Origin: Sipunculus nudus
Taxonomy: Eukaryota; Annelida; Sipuncula; Golfingiida; Sipunculidae
Direction: 5' to 3'
DNA: 64,000 nt
Assembly (NCBI GenBank): GCA_026874595.1
Contig: CM049311.1
Coordinates: forward strand, 39,745,676 to 39,809,675
How positions within the stretch are numbered: the first letter of the stretch is position 1; every line of letters begins with the position of its first letter. The notes beneath the pieces are model-generated. The model searched no databases. It was given only the letters and a program-made list of their open reading frames with translations, and was not told the origin of the DNA. Below, piece after piece: positions 1-10,382 of the stretch. The position numbers and the translations under genes are program-made.

Positions 1-199
1 TATAGAATGTCAACCCGTATATCTGTATCTGTATCTGTATATTGTTTATTCGGTTTTACCTATTTTGTCTTATATGTACAGTTGTATGTACATGGGTGAA
101 TATGTTATTTTGTTCGTATTTTTAAGTAGAGCATTTGTGTCAGCCTTCACGGCTTCCTTGTAATCCTGTTGACTATGAAGTATAACCTGTATTTAACAG
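1..199 (+). other. Hexokinase intron, 3' part
   Basis: AT-rich non-coding sequence that ends in a pyrimidine-poor but usable acceptor (TTTAACAG at 192-199) directly before the first recognisable hexokinase exon. Upstream exons of the gene must lie left of the window. I see no other feature here. Confidence 0.7.
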
Positions 200-342
200 A
201 GACACTGACGATGATCTCACCAACACCTCACAAGTGTTACAAGAACTGTCACTAGAGGGCGTGGCTACTGCTGCTGATGTTGCTGTCGTCCGTTATCTTT
301 GTTCGGCTGTTTCCATCAGAGCTGCTCAGTTACTGAGCGCAG
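200..342 (+). CDS. HK: Hexokinase, antepenultimate coding exon (partial gene)
   Basis: Hexokinase phosphorylates glucose and other hexoses with ATP at the entry to glycolysis in the cytosol. Reading codons from 201, the exon encodes DTDDDLTNTSQVLQEL followed by a segment ending VVRYLCSAVSIRAAQLLSAG. This matches the helical region before the C-terminal part of the hexokinase large domain, where family members have a V-C-x-x-V-S-x-R-A-A-Q-L pattern. The acceptor is TTTAACAG and the donor is GCAG|GTAAAC after base 342. The exon ends in phase 1: the lone G joins GT of the exon at 928 to give Gly, the frame hexokinases show here. The N-terminal domain and glucose-binding exons are outside the window. 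Identity rests on the joined reading of the three exons, which is continuous and co-linear with the family. Confidence 0.9.
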
Positions 343-770
343 GTAAACGTTTCCAGCAGCGGATCCCCCCCCCCCCCCCCCCATTTCACCTGCCATAATC
401 CTATTTATAAAGGGTTCAAAGAGAACTTAAACAAACATCTTGTGGTAAGATGAGTCTCATGAGTCTTCTTGGGTTGGACCCCCTTTTCCAAAATCCGCCC
501 CTGGTTTCTTGACAGATCGCAGAATTTTCACACGAAAGATTTCTCTGTAATTAATCGTGTAATAATACTATAATTTCAGATTGAAATATTATATAATGTA
601 TTTTACAAGACGCGGATGTATTGTTAAAGATATTGATACTTTCAGTATCAGGTTTTATACACTCATTGAAACCAATGTTTCAAACCTCACTGTGGTAGAA
701 ATAAAAATGGTAAAAATAACGAGATGAAACAGACGTAAATTAGACTGTTGTGCTGGATGAAATATCAATG
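343..770 (+). other. Hexokinase intron, non-repetitive part
   Basis: Intron between the first two exons in view. It contains the poly(C) run at 365-382 and is otherwise AT-rich and without an ORF. It runs into the 30-bp repeat array that forms its 3' end. Confidence 0.7.
365..382. repeat. Poly(C) run, 18 bp
   Basis: Uninterrupted C18 about 20 bp downstream of the exon donor, inside the hexokinase intron. It is one of at least ten long C or G runs in the window. Confidence 0.95.
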
Positions 771-930
771 TGTTATTGCAGGTATCGTGAAATATGTGTT
801 ATTGCAGGTATCGTGAAATATCACTGTGTTTTTGCAGGTATCGTGAATTGTCACTGTGTTATTGCAGGTATCGGGAAATATCACTGTGTTATTGCAGGTA
901 TCGTGATATATCACTGTGTTATTGCAGGTA
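771..930 (+). repeat. 30-bp tandem array made of duplicated 3' splice sites
   Basis: Six tandem copies share the core TTATTGCAGGTATCG (one copy has TTTTTGCAG, the last is followed by CAG). Potential acceptor AGs end at 781, 807, 837, 867, 897 and 927, giving spacings of 26, 30, 30, 30 and 30 bp. Each copy contains the end of the intron plus the first bases of the hexokinase exon, so the array duplicates the intron/exon border itself. The five acceptors from 807 on are in the same reading frame and stop-free through to the exon. The one at 781 is shifted by 4 bases and would reach a TGA within about ten codons. The last acceptor (927) restores the expected hexokinase protein and is taken as the normal one. 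Confidence 0.9.
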
Positions 931-1061
931 TCGCAGTTCTACTGAAGCACATGGGGCACCCTCACACATGGGTAGCTATAGACGGATCTCTGTACAGATA
1001 TCACCCAAAAATACACGATATCATGACAACGTGCATCTCCAAGCTCGCCCCTGATAACAAG
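928..1061 (+). CDS. HK: Hexokinase, penultimate coding exon
   Basis: With the G carried over from base 342, this exon reads GIAVLLKHMGHPHTW, then VAIDGSLYRYHPKIHDIM, then TTCISKLAPDNK. The V-A-I-D-G-S-L-Y-R-x-H-P motif is the strongest hexokinase signature in the window; in the family this stretch (VGVDGSxYxxHPxF) belongs to the C-terminal nucleotide-binding part of the large domain. The exon is 134 bp and ends in phase 0 at AACAAG|GTAACT. Both borders are unusual. The acceptor is the last of a row of six duplicated acceptors, and the final ~20 exon bases plus ~38 intron bases are the apparent source of the 58-bp minisatellite at 4.0-6.6 kb. A frame-shifted reading of the same bases (ending HLQARP) is a shadow. 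Confidence 0.93.
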
Positions 1062-1102
1062 GTAACTACATGATAGACTTACGAATCTGTCTCTCTACTT
1101 AA
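1041..1102 (+). repeat. Exon/donor segment homologous to the 58-bp minisatellite unit
   Basis: The end of the hexokinase exon, its donor and the next ~40 intron bases align over ~58 bp with the unit of the array at 4010-6608. Shared blocks include CTCGCCC, TGATAACAA, GTAACTA, TAGACTTA and GAATCTGT. I count roughly 85% identity by eye with the closer units. This is the only copy under coding constraint. Confidence 0.8.
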
Positions 1103-1147
1103 CACTGAACACAATTTTACTGGATTATTGTCTTAACAATTTGCGTG

Positions 1148-1200
1148 TCTACTCGCCCATCATAACAATGTAACTAAGAATTGTATATAGTCTTATGAAT
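1148..1200 (+). repeat. Isolated copy of the 58-bp unit
   Basis: TCTACTCGCCC followed by ATAACAATGTAACTAAGAA and TAGTCTTATGAAT repeats the unit about 100 bp downstream of the exon copy. It lies between the exon copy and the large array and contains a GTAACT donor-like site. Confidence 0.75.
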
Positions 1201-1274
1201 ACCGTAATTGATGTAATTAGCGCACCAGGTGCTCTCAAATTAAAATTTGATAAATACTTTAGTATTCCAAAAAG

Positions 1275-1292
1275 CCCCCCCCCCCCCCCCCC
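1275..1292. repeat. Poly(C) run, 18 bp
   Basis: Uninterrupted C18 in the last hexokinase intron. Confidence 0.95.
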
Positions 1293-1642
1293 ATCCTCAA
1301 GCGGGTCTTCTTAGTTACAGTGGTGTCACGTCTTACGATCCGCTGTCAGATATTGACACTTTTGTGTGACATCGCAGCACGTTCGCGGTGATCCAGGGAA
1401 GCCAAAGAGCCCGAATGATGATTGTATAAAAGTTTGATTTAAAATAACTATCCAAACGATATATTTAGTGTATTCGTCATCTTAATACCAACATCTTACG
1501 TAAGAGCAGTATCCACCTGCTGCTGATATAAACAAGCCGGCACATTTTGGTCGAAGCTGGGGCGCCATCTACCGCTAGTCACAGGATAAAAAAGAAACGA
1601 GCGCCAAAAAACCCAAACATGCCTCCTCTCATTTTATTTTGA

Positions 1643-1825
1643 TTATTTTTTAAATATCACCTGAATCAACGCACTTATATATGTGTAACGATCTCTCACA
1701 AATCGCAAATGCTGTTCGACGAAATCCGCGAGTCTTTGCTGACCCTCAGATCTAATTATCAAGTAACTGTACCGAAAAAGTTCCTCACGGCCGATGCTCA
1801 AAAGGGACGAGAGGTCATCCCCCAT
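1643..1825 (-). CDS. Unrecognised 60-aa ORF in hexokinase intron
   Basis: Opposite-strand ATG ORF starting MGDDLSSLLSIGREELFRY and ending ISALIQVIFKK. The same frame is open upstream to 1927. The product is charged and would be largely helical (blocks such as RLADFVEQHLRFVRDRY), which is less random-looking than most small ORFs in this window. An AATAAA on the minus strand (TTTATT at 1633-1638) follows the stop by only a few bases. Alternatively, the CAG|GTGATA near its end could be a splice donor, making it an internal exon. I recognise no family, no upstream promoter is evident, and it could still be chance. It lies antisense inside the hexokinase intron. Confidence 0.25.
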   Translation of the reverse strand: MGDDLSSLLSIGREELFRYSYLIIRSEGQQRLADFVEQHLRFVRDRYTYISALIQVIFKK

Positions 1826-2971
1826 TTTCCCATTTTCATCAGTAGAATCCGTGAATTTAATATGCGTATGTAGATGTAAAGACAGCGATAAAAAAATTTC
1901 TGTTCCCCCTCGTCGATCTTGACACACAGTGACCCGCTTCTATTTTCAGCTTTCAGATTGTTTATTTGCATAAAGTCTTCCCTAACGATTAGTTCAGAAA
2001 TGCCAATCAGAAACTCAACATTTAAGGACACGCCCTGCACAATCAATTCATTTATAATATTTTAAGACATGAAAGATTGTCCGTCGAGCGTATAAATATT
2101 TTTTTTTCAGTGAGGGCAAGATGTTTAAACTGATATTTACTGACGATCTGTTGACCTCAGATCACGTAGTATCCGTCTAGTACAGTGTATATACAGGGGG
2201 GAGAGCACTGCATGCTTTCTAGTAGTGCCCTGCTTGATGTTACTTAATGTCCCTCCTTTAGCTATATAGTCAAACATAATCTAGACGACAAAACCTTAAC
2301 TATGACACCTTATTTGTTTCATTGCTCAAAAGAGAAAATAAAACATATTATCCAGGTGCATAGTAAGGAAGCGATGAGACCAAGTTTCTAACCAGAAATG
2401 AAATGTTGCTTATAGCTTTTACTGATTGGTTGTTAAGTTTCAGGCTCATTCATCATGGAAATCCAAGCATAAGACTTACTGCCTGGTCTCAAAATAGTGC
2501 CATCTAGTGACTCAAACAGAAAATTGACGCAAAATTATGCCTCAAAGCGGGGCTTGTAGCTACCTGCCCTTTTTTGGTTTAAACTTATTAGAAATGGCTC
2601 ACACACCCAGGCAAAGACCCACGTTTGTTTATTATCAGCAAACATTATCTAGCGGCCAGTCAGACAACCAAGAGTTTTGCAAATTGCGTTTTGCAACTAG
2701 GTACCGTTCACCTTCTGCACATATGCAACCAACCTCCATCACTTATATGTTTTTATTCCCTCTTTGCAAACATAAGGCGTATGTACCTTGCCCACAAACA
2801 GGCTGTACACACACAAGCCATTACATCCATCACAGGGACGTTAGCAAAACATTTCTTAGCAGCTTCTTAGTTCATTAATATGTACGCAGCCAGAAATAAT
2901 AAACAAGTGACCCATGCGTCATGACGCTCAGCCGACTGAAATGTTGACAATATGTCCTTGCACAGGCTAGT

Positions 2972-3975
2972 AATTAAGATAATGTAGGTGGTATAATCAT
3001 TCATGCATATATGCTTAAGTTCATCAAGACCCATAAGCACACCAAATTTAATAACAAGCCATCCAGCCTTTCCTTAGAAATCTGGTAATTTGTATATACT
3101 TGTTACAACATTTCTGGGGTGCTCAAACATGCCCCGTAACTCAAAGAATATAGGTCACAGAGACCTAATTTTAGAAGAACTTTGGGCGATCTCTCGGGAT
3201 ACAGAGGTTCGTGTTTGTAGTCTTTACGAATACAATTTATGCCTTGTTAAAAATCTTGTGTTCTAAAAAAAATACAGTAATTTTTTTAATTAAGATAATG
3301 CACGTGGCACAACCATTCATGCCTAGTAGCTAAAGTTCAGTAAGGCCCAAAAGCACACCAAATTTGATGAAAATCCATGTAGCCGTTCCTGAGGAATCTG
3401 GAAATTTGTGTGTATTTTACATTATTTTTGGGGTGCTCAAACACGCCCCGTAACTCGGGGGAATATAGGGCACAGTGACCTAATTTCAGGTTCCTGAGGA
3501 GAACTTTGGGTGAACTCTCCTGATACAGAGATTCATGATTCTAACCTTTACGGATGCGATTTGTGCCTTGTTAACAGACCTAGTGTTATGAAAAAAGGGT
3601 AAAAGTTTGTTAAAATTAGGATAATGCAGGTTGCGCTACCGTTCATGCCCAGTAGCTAAGGTTCATTAAGACCCATAAGCACACAAAATTTGATAACAAT
3701 CCAGCAAGTCGTTCCTGAGGATTAGGCAATAAGTGTGTATTTTTTATTTATTCGGGGGGGGGGGGGGGAGAGGTAAACAGGCTCCTAAACTCGAAGAATA
3801 TAGGTCACAGGTTTCTGAGGAGAACTTTTGAGGATCTCTCAGGATGCAGAGGTTCATGATTCTAGGCTTTATGGTGACGATCTGTGCCCTGTTAACGGAC
3901 GGACGGCCGGTCGGACGGACGACGGACAAAGGGTGACCGCTAAAGCTCAGATAATTTTCAGTCAGCGGAGCTAAA
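2972..3975 (-). repeat. GTCCG-type interspersed element with three ~320-bp internal repeats
   Basis: Three diverged direct copies begin near 2972, 3288 and 3612. They share blocks such as AAGATAATG, GACCCATAAGCACAC, AAATTTGAT, GTGCTCAAACA, CCCCGTAACTC, GAGAACTTTGGG and GTGCCTTGTTAA. The last copy runs into a purine-strand GGACGGACGG stretch (3896-3926) and ends at GGAGCTAAAAAA. Read on the minus strand it begins TTTTTTAGCTCC, then GTCCGTCGTCCGTCC, then GTTAACA. That head resembles the element at 11029-11380, so the two belong to one broad family of GTCCG-rich repeats. No protein is encoded. A 15-bp G run interrupts the third copy. Confidence 0.65.
3754..3768. repeat. Poly(G) run, 15 bp
   Basis: Uninterrupted G15 inside the third copy of the ~320-bp repeat. 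It is absent from the first two copies at the equivalent place, so it is a later expansion. Confidence 0.95.
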
Positions 3976-4009
3976 AAATCGACAGATAAGCAAGTGAGTA
4001 GCTAACTTT

Positions 4010-6608
4010 ATGGAACTGTTATCTGACTACTCGCCCTTGAAAATAATGTGACTAAATGGTAGTCTTTAAAATGTGTATACCTGTCTACTCGCCCTTGATA
4101 ACAATATGACTAAATGTTATAGAATTTGTTTATCTGTCAACTCGCCCTTGGTTACGATGTTACTTAATGGTAGTCTGAAGGATCTGTTTATCTGTTTACT
4201 CGCCCTTGATAACAATGTAACTATATGGTAGTCTTAAGAATGTGTTTATCTGTCTACTCGCCCTTGGTTACGATGTTACTAAATGGTAGTCTTAAGAATG
4301 TGTTTATCTGTCTACTCGCCCTTGATAACAATGTAACTATATGGTAGTCTTAAGAATGTGTTTATCTGTCTACTCGCCCCTGATAACGATGTTACTAAGT
4401 GGTAGTCTTAAGAATCTGTTTATCTGTCTACTCGCCCTTAATAACAATGTGACCAAATGGTAGACTTAAGAATCTGTTTATCTGTCTACTCGCCCTTGAT
4501 AAGGATGTTACTAAATTGTAGTCTGAAGAATATGTTTATCTGTCTACTCGCCCTTGATAACGATGTTACAAAATGGTAGTCTTAAGAATCTGTTTATCTG
4601 TCTACTCGCCCGTAATAACAATGTGACCAAATGGTAGACTTAAGAATCTGTTTATCTGTCTACTCGCCCTTGATAAGGATGTTACTAAATTGTAGTCTGA
4701 AGAATATGTTTATCTGTCTACTGGCCCTTGATAACGATGTTACAAAATGGTAGTCTTAAGAATCTGTTTATCTGTCTACTCGCCCTTGATAAGGATGTTA
4801 CTAAATTGTAGTCTGAAGAATATGTTTATCTGTCTACTCGCCCTTGATAAGGATGTTACTAAATTGTAGTCTGAAGAATATGTTTATCTGTCTACTCGCC
4901 CTTGATAACGATGTTACAAAATGGTAGTCTTAAGAATCTGTTTATCTGTCTACTCGCCCTTAATAACAATGTGACCAAATGGTAGACTTAAGAATCTGTT
5001 TATCTGTCTACTCGCCCTTGATAAGGATGTTACTAAATTGTAGTCTGAAGAATATGTTTATCTGTCTACTGGCCCTTGATAACGATGTTACAAAATGGTA
5101 GTCTTAAGAATCTGTTTATCTGTCTACTCGCCCTTGATAAGGATGTTACTAAATTGTAGTCTGAAGAATATGTTTATCTGTCTACTCGCCCTTGATAAGG
5201 ATGTTACTAAATTGTAGTCTTAAGAATATGTTTATCTGTCTACTCGCCCTTGATAACGATGTTACAAAATGGTAGTCTTAAGAATCTGTTTATCTGTTTA
5301 CTCGCCCTTGATAACAATGTTACTAAATGGTAGTCGTAAGAATGTGTTTATCTGTCTACTCGCCCTTGATAACAATGTAACTATATGGTAGTCTTAAGAA
5401 TGTGTTTATCTGTCTACTCGCCCCTGATAACGATGTTACTAAGTGGTAGTCTTAAGAATCTGTTTATCTGTCTACTCGCCCTTAATAACAATGTGACCAA
5501 ATGGTAGACTTAAGAATCTGTTTATCTGTCTACTCGCCCTTGGTTACGATGTTACTAAATGGTAGTCTTAAGAATGTGTTTATCTGTCTACTCGCCCTTG
5601 ATAACAATGTAACTATATGGTAGTCTTAAGAATGTGTTTATCTGTCTACTCGCCCCTGATAACGATGTTACTAAGTGGTAGTCTTAAGAATCTGTTTATC
5701 TGTCTACTCGCCCTTAATAACAATGTGACCAAATGGTAGACTTAAGAATCTGTTTATCTGTCTACTCGCCCTTGATAAGGATGTTACTAAATTGTAGTCT
5801 GAAGAATATGTTTATCTGTCTACTCGCCCTTGATAACGATGTTACAAAATGGTAGTCTTAAGAATCTGTTTATCTGTCTACTCGCCCGTAATAACAATGT
5901 GACCAAATGGTAGACTTAAGAATCTGTTTATCTGTCTACTCGCCCTTGATAAGGATGTTACTAAATTGTAGTCTGAAGAATATGTTTATCTGTCTACTGG
6001 CCCTTGATAACGATGTTACAAAATGGTAGTCTTAAGAATCTGTTTATCTGTCTACTCGCCCTTGATAAGGATGTTACTAAATTGTAGTCTGAAGAATATG
6101 TTTATCTGTCTACTCGCCCTTGATAACGATGTTACAAAATGGTAGTCTTAAGAATCTGTTTATCTGTCAACTCGCCCTTAATAACAATCTGACCAAATGG
6201 TAGACTTAAGAATCTGTTTATCTGTCTACTCGCCCTTGATAAGGATGTTACTAAATTGTAGTCTGAAGAATATGTTTATCTGTCTACTGGCCCTTGATAA
6301 CGATGTTACAAAATGGTAGTCTTAAGAATGTGTTTATCTGTCTACTCGCCCTTGATAACAATGTGACCAAATAGTAGTCTGAAGAATCTGTTTATCTGTT
6401 TACTCGCCCTTGATAAAGATGTTACTAAATGGTAGGCTGAAGAATCTGTTTATACGTCTACTCGCCCTTAATAACGATAATACCAAATGGTAGTCTTTAG
6501 AATCTGTTCATCTGTTTCGAACGTGATTACAATGTGGCTGTAAGTAGTCTTAAAAATCATTTTTATGTCTACCTGCCCCATTATAACAATTTGACTGAAT
6601 CATGACAG
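4010..6608 (+). repeat. 58-bp minisatellite, about 45 copies, derived from the hexokinase donor region
   Basis: Tandem units built around CTACTCGCCCTTGATAAC, then ATGT(A/T)ACTA, TGGTAGTCTTAAGAAT and GTTTATCTGT. The register is exact: the variant GTGACCAAATGG occurs at 4449, 4623, 4971, 5493, 5725 and 5899, and every interval is a multiple of 58. Three unit types alternate in the centre of the array (TTAATAACAATGTGACC, TTGATAAGGATGTTACT, TTGATAACGATGTTACA), giving a 174-bp higher-order repeat. The edges (4010-4200 and 6470-6608) are more diverged than the centre. Many units keep GTAACT, the donor hexamer of the hexokinase exon at 1062. The array lies in the last intron of that gene, in the same orientation. 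Confidence 0.95.
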
Positions 6609-8435
6609 CTATGAGCATATGTAACTTCGCGGCAGACACACATATGACTGTCTGAAGAGTTACCTTTCTGTCGATGCCGCTGTCAATATAACGGGCCAAT
6701 CAGAAAAGTCTGACCAGTTATCTGAACGTCAGGTAGAAACACAAATGTTTCACACGGAAAAAGGTCGTAAACATGTCAAGTCAGAAACCTGGGGAACAGA
6801 CCCATGAACCATTGAGAGTTTACAAAAGCATTTCTTCTAACCAAAGGTCTGAGGTGTGGAAAGGGGGGGGGGAGGTAACATTACCCCTTACCCCTTTATG
6901 AATCAATTTTTTGTTGTTTGTTTTACAATGAAGGCCCTTGTGTTGATCGGTTTGATCTCTGTGCTAAACTTGTTTGTGTATTTAACTATTTGAAAGTGAT
7001 AGCCGAAATACTAAACGATCTGATATCTTTAAATTGGTCTAAATTTTACATGGTTTGACGTACAATTCTGTTGTGTTTTTTCCAATGCTTCATAACACAC
7101 TTTGACCGGACGACAGCACACAAACTTGACTTTTCTTTCAAATGTATTAGTATATTTCCTGTATCTTGCATCTTACCCGCGTCACGTGTCTGACAGTGGC
7201 TATCACGTCATAAATACGGGGATTGTTATTGAGCTGAAATATATTAACCTGCGACAGCCTGATAGCATCATCCCTTCAATAAAGTGCAAGGTTATATTAA
7301 TTGAAATGAATGCCAGCTGAGGCTCTGTAATTAGTCACATCATGTCAGGGAGATCTCAAGTTGAGGTTGCATGCTAATTCTGTAAAAGCTTCCAAACGTC
7401 CTGCTTACCGTTAATTTAATTGATTGTTACTCAGGTGACTGCGGTGTTACACGCAGTATATCACAACAGGAAGAGCTTTATTGAAGGTGAATACTTTGTG
7501 ACGTTCTAATCAAGAGACACAACATTTGGATAGCCGTTATCGCCTTTATACATCAACAATGTGTTAGTACACGGTAGCCATCTCCCAGTCGTTATGGCCG
7601 ACCGTATTGATCGCGGATACAGCCAGGGGGCGAAACTCCTGTCACTGTCACTGTAAAGTCACTGTGATCACCAGAATGTGCAGGAGCTTAGCTAGGACTT
7701 ACAAAAGGCATACCCAGCCGCTGATTAAATTAATGGTGCAACCGCGCATATATATAAATATATATATATATATATTTACATTTATATTTATGTTGTGTGT
7801 GTGAAACAGTCAAAACTGAAATTAATAAAACTTTTATCATGGAACTTCATCAGCCTAGAACTTCGATATTCTTGTTACAAGTTCAATACTTATACAAGAC
7901 AAGTAGGTGCCACAGCAGAAATTGTCTTACAATTCTGATAAATCATAGGGTGAAAAGCATGTCGGGGGTGGGGGGGGGGGGGGGAGGGGGTAATTAAAAC
8001 TCGAATGCCAGGTGTGAGCGCTTTATTTTCAATTTATATGTTTTGAGTATTTAAAGTACCTATAACTTCCTTTCTATGAAGTCCATTAACAGTGTAAGTA
8101 AAAGTATCAAGATATGTGATATCAGAAATTAGGACATAACTGCACATGCCCCCCCCCCTACCCCCACCCGTCCCCCTGCGCCCAACCCATAGTCAAAATG
8201 TGGGGGCGTAACACAGACAGTTTTGCCTTTATTTATGTCTACAAGTGGGAGAGAGAATGTTTACTGTACGTTATAATTCTTATATGTAAAATGAATTCCC
8301 TCGGGTCTTCTATACGTTTGTTGTATATGGTTTCCAGTCTTCGCTGTGTGGAACATGACAAATAGTGTATGAGAATAGTAAGACATGGATAAAGAAACAC
8401 CGAGTCGTTTTATGTGTGTGTCTGACTGGTTTCAG
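6609..8435. other. Hexokinase last intron, distal part
   Basis: AT-rich intron with a short TA microsatellite near 7748-7776, a G15 run at 7970-7984 and a C9 tract near 8150. The small open frames here have no recognisable content. It ends in CTGACTGGTTTCAG, a good acceptor, at 8422-8435. Confidence 0.6.
7970..7984. repeat. Poly(G) run, 15 bp
   Basis: Uninterrupted G15 within a G-rich patch (7963-7990), in the last hexokinase intron. Confidence 0.95.
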
Positions 8436-8519
8436 TGTACATTGATCCTTGCTGAGGACGGGAGTGGGCGTGGGGCAGCCTTTGTGGCGGCGGTGGCCGT
8501 GCGACTGGGGACGCTGTGA
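8436..8519 (+). CDS. HK: Hexokinase, terminal coding exon
   Basis: The acceptor GGTTTCAG is followed by an in-frame exon reading CTLILAEDGSGRGAAF, then VAAVAVRLGTL and TGA (8517-8519). The E-D-G-S-G-x-G-A-A motif followed by a short A-V-x-R-L tail is the characteristic C-terminus of animal hexokinases and helps form the ATP site. The junction with base 1061 is phase 0 and gives LAPDNK|CTLILAEDG, co-linear with the family. The three exons together supply about the last 120 residues. The preceding intron of 7.4 kb is large and holds the 58-bp minisatellite. Confidence 0.93.
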   Translation, partial: CTLILAEDGSGRGAAFVAAVAVRLGTL

Positions 8520-8601
8520 CCCGGATGTTTTACAGTCAGCCGTCTCAGAACCAGGAGGCGGGTTATGATGAACTAAATGGTTTGATGTTTTGTGTGAATT
8601 G

Positions 8602-8607
8602 ATTAAA
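8602..8607 (+). terminator. Possible polyadenylation signal ATTAAA
   Basis: ATTAAA lies 83 bp after the hexokinase stop codon. No AATAAA is seen nearby. It is plausible as the 3' processing signal but such hexamers are common in AT-rich DNA. Confidence 0.3.
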
Positions 8608-10368
8608 AGACTTTAAATATCTTGAGCTTAAAGATATCGTACACGGTGTATGAATGTAGGAAAATTACATTGTATAGTCATTTACAACTTCCAAGATTTA
8701 TCTTATTTACATTCATAAAACCAAATACATATATACTCTGTCCCACCAGCCTTTGTCCATCCGTTTTGTTTTTTAGATAATTTACTTAAAATTTTTATAT
8801 TTCAATAATTTCCTATAAAGCTGTTTACGGAAGTAATGGCACGTAGCCAAGGAACTAATTTCTTAATTTCTCGAACAACTTATAGCGACACAAATTTTCG
8901 TCGACATTGCCCTTGTCAGAAATGCCAAGCCTGTAACAGAGAGAAGTTGTAAGATATAATACGTTAGAGAATATGTTATAGAACATAAAGGGTAAATGAT
9001 TACTTTTTAGCGACAATCATAATATTTTAATAAGGTTGTCGGAAGAATGGATCGTTTGAGAAAAAAAAAACCCAATCCAGTTAATGTTCACAGCGAATTG
9101 CCAGAGTCATATAGCACACCATCCACATCATGCTTATCACATTTAGGACAACAGGTGTCACTGCATATATCGCGTCAGGCTTATAGACATCAGCGTTTTG
9201 TCTGTGGTCGGCGTCTCTTATGAACCTACATGGAGAGTGGTGTGTAGTTAATGCGATGTCATTGGTATTTGAGGGTGAAGAAGGTCAAAATGTTTCAAAT
9301 TTAAAAACAAATTTACGTCTTTATATCCTTTAAAAGGTACACCATATATAATTTGTTGATCATCATCAGTATACATATATCCATGTAAATGTGATGTTGT
9401 TATAAACGTATTCGTTTATCATAATTGTCAGGTATGGTATACTGTTGTGGCATGTTCCTGCGTGTTGGTGATCATACATAACCTTTTAGGTACATACACT
9501 TTAAATATGATCATTTCGACTAAATACAAAAGTTTCCAAGCTAAACCATCTCGGTTGGAAGCTTGAAAAATCTTCATTTTGAGGATGAACGGTAAGGCCA
9601 CGAGGTGGCGTGAGCGCTATGTTCATGATATGTGTCACTGAGCCCGCCCGGTGTAAACGTTTTCCCACTTGTGTAACAGGAATACAAAACCTTCTAGAAC
9701 GAAACTTTATTGGCAGACTCCATAATATTTTAAGGAGAAAAAAAGCTATATTTCCTGTGTATCTGAAAGATCTGGTATGTAAATGTGTCCTTTTCAGGAA
9801 ACATTGCTAAAAGTTTATCATCGAAGTTTTAGATAATGGTTTTAGAAAATGACACAGATCTAGACTGGAATGAAAAATGTTCAAATATCGCCCCGAGTTC
9901 CACGGATTTAATTTCTTACCAGGTGAGTTTTGAATTTTGATGTGACAGCCCTCAGTGTTTGTAATAACATTGATCTGAACATTGCAAGATCATAAAGAGT
10001 TGGTGTTTTGTCCCTGTCAGGGGTTGGTGCCTTTTCCAAGCATACAAGTATAGATACATCTTATTTACACTGAATGCTGGTATCTTTGGAATCTTTGTGA
10101 TTCTCGGTTTTATCGGTAGATCGATATACCGGCCATGTAGTACTTTTCTGGTTTAGATTTTTTCGTGATTTACAAAACAACGCCATGTAGAAACTATAGA
10201 TGTCTGTAATCGCCGAGTGGTCGCAAAGGAGGCATCCATAGATCAGAACAACTTGTTAGCTTCTATGAAGTTTCATTTAATGGTTTCAGCTTTGTAACGC
10301 CATCCAAAGTTGTATCATATATAACGGTTATAAAACAGGATCAATCACAGTGTAGCAAAGTGTACTAA

Positions 10369-10382
10369 CCCCCCCCCCCCCC
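10369..10382. repeat. Poly(C) run, 14 bp
   Basis: Uninterrupted C14 in intergenic DNA. Confidence 0.95.

Larger units (their letters stand above)
1201..2971. other. Hexokinase last intron, proximal part
   Basis: Apart from the C18 run and one minus-strand ORF described separately, I see no supported feature. The open frame of about 113 codons at 2537-2878 on the + strand has no recognisable motif and a composition that follows the local base content. Confidence 0.5.

Noticed and set aside
794-1054. Open frame of 86 codons starting MCYCRYREIS
   Set aside because: It is a shifted reading of the 30-bp repeat and the hexokinase exon; the correct frame is the one giving VAIDGSLYRYHP.
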